NCBI GenBank assembly: GCA_027943335.1
Contig: BSBK01006436.1
Coordinates: forward strand, 310,001 to 374,000
DNA from: Chamaecyparis obtusa
Taxonomy: Eukaryota > Streptophyta > Pinopsida > Cupressales > Cupressaceae
Direction: 5' to 3'
DNA: 64,000 bases
Positions 63,059 through 64,000 of the stretch are shown piece by piece. Under the pieces are notes generated by a model. It was not told the origin of the DNA. It saw only the letters and a list, made by a program, of their open reading frames with translations, and ran no database searches. How positions within the stretch are numbered: position 1 is the first letter of the stretch; each line of letters starts with the position of its first letter. The position numbers and the translations under genes are program-made.

Positions 63059-64000
63059 CTAATCATCCCCCAAGCCAAAGTCCTCATCACTAGAACTACT
63101 AGACTCAGAGTCCTAATGGTCAAGGTTTGCTAAAGGAACACCAACTAGCCCTATGTGGGCTTTTGTTGCAATCTTGTCCTCATCAATCTGTGCTGGATCC
63201 TCTGGCTCTACATCCCATCGTGTTGCTGGGCTCTCTTTGTACCCGCATGTTGTGCGATCTACGATATGCATATACGCAAGGCATTGTGTACAACAACTAG
63301 CTTTCTGCTCTCTTAGACGTAAGTCTGTTCCTCTTAATAGGGTGGATGAAGCTATAAGTAGACCAGTTCCTCTCTGCAGCTGAGGAACTAGAAACCTGAG
63401 ATAGCAAACAAATTTATAAAATCAGAAAAGTAAAACTAAAATTAAAAACTCTTAAGTTTATAAAAAAATTTAAATTTAAAAATTTGAATAGGTTCTAAAG
63501 ATGAGGAACTACAAACATGAGAAAGCAATCAGATGGCCAGTGTGGTAATCTTTGCCCTCTATGCTCCATGACATTTCCACCACAATATCAGATGCTTCTG
63601 TGCGATAGTTCTAATGTCCATCTTTGCCAAATCCGAGTATCTTGGAACATAATAAGTTGTAACATAATGTAAAACTAAAAATAAAGTTACCAAACTCTAG
63701 ATACTAAGATAGTAAAACTAAATATTAATAACGAACGTCGAATATTGAATTAACAATTACCTGTAAGAGTGGCAAATTCCGTCCACTCAGAGTGAATCCG
63801 ACCAGCAGTCTCAGCATCAAACATCTTACCAATGCACCGAAAGAACTTGGCCTTCACCTCATCATCCTGAAGTGGTGTAACTCTACTAGGCCTAGACATG
63901 TACCATTTAGGATTCAATGCATAGGCAGCCATGTGCAAAGGAGTGTTCAGCTTCTCCCACCTGTGGTGAATAATAGGCTGAATGTGTTCAGTATAGAATG
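63059..64000 (-). pseudogene. hAT transposase gene C, C-terminal exons (partial)
   Basis: Exon 63761-64000 (open at the window edge): NTPLHMAAYALNPKWYMSRP, ending at a GT donor (CTTACAG then GTAATT). Next exon at about 63520-63645: KMDIRTIAQKHLILWWKCHGA, the WW block. Last exon about 63059-63397: AAERNWSTYSFIHPIKRNRL, the hAT dimerisation signature, then an acidic Ser-rich tail (ESSSSSDEDFGLGDD) and TAG at 63059-63061. At least two frameshifts or stops are present. PLHMAAYALNP matches PLHLPTFFFNP of gene A, so they are related families. Confidence 0.8.

Larger units (their letters stand above)
50510..64000 (+). other. putative first intron of the HIR-like gene (open at the right)
   Basis: Starts with the GT donor and runs past the window edge. 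No sequence matching the expected next HIR exon (DNVFV... region) is seen. It contains only transposon-derived and repeat sequence. Introns above 10 kb are common in conifers. A truncated gene is the alternative. Confidence 0.4.

Overview
The window reads as plant nuclear DNA from a large, transposon-packed genome, most likely a gymnosperm such as a conifer. It is AT-rich, holds almost only decayed plant transposable elements (Tat-like Ty3/gypsy, Ty1/copia, plant L1 LINE, RPA-carrying Helitron, intron-bearing hAT), and has a single host-gene signature: the first coding exon of a HIR/SPFH-family gene at 50321-50509. No later HIR exon is visible in the remaining 13.5 kb, so that gene either has a very long intron or is truncated. 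The organism assignment is inference.

Layout. 1-5086: the 5' part (minus strand) of a Ty3/gypsy element, element A, with gag, protease, leader and LTR. 5087-6805: copia-LTR-like sequence and a minus-strand gypsy leader/gag fragment. 6806-10683: a complete small plus-strand LTR element with two 941-bp LTRs and only a gag-protease ORF. 12190-18400: a minus-strand L1-type LINE with both ORFs. 18990-20174, 23457-24968 and 39421-42042: a decayed LTR-element-like background, into which a 3.3-kb copia-like element without coding capacity (20175-23451, TSD AAGAG) and a 14.4-kb Tat-like gypsy, element B (24974-39415, minus, TSD ATGAG), are inserted. 43440-49735: a plus-strand Helitron with an RPA70-like segment followed by a Rep/PIF1 helicase. 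50088-50509: HIR promoter and exon 1. 50510-64000: putative HIR intron, carrying a solo LTR (52396-53823), a degenerate hairpin-repeat array (54001-54677), a minus-strand hAT gene (54978-58424) split by a second solo LTR (56227-57720), copia fragments (59380-62200) and two more hAT gene pieces up to the window edge.

None of the element genes is open throughout. In elements A and B, the gag-protease element and LINE ORF1, however, long stretches stay in one frame and are broken mainly by stops one C-to-T (or G-to-A) step from CAA, CAG, CGA or TGG. That pattern fits deamination of methylated, silenced copies. Element B is the best preserved: gag, protease, G-patch, RT, two RNase H domains and integrase lie in one frame over about 6.3 kb, with one frameshift inside gag.

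The most unusual signal is the 54001-54677 array. Four degenerate units of about 190-235 bp each carry two short perfect hairpins; the stems are kept while the loops change. Next are the ~180-bp internal repeat in the coding-less copia-like element, the repeated motifs in the leaders of elements A and B, and an in-frame (AG)45 tract inside the Helitron helicase gene.
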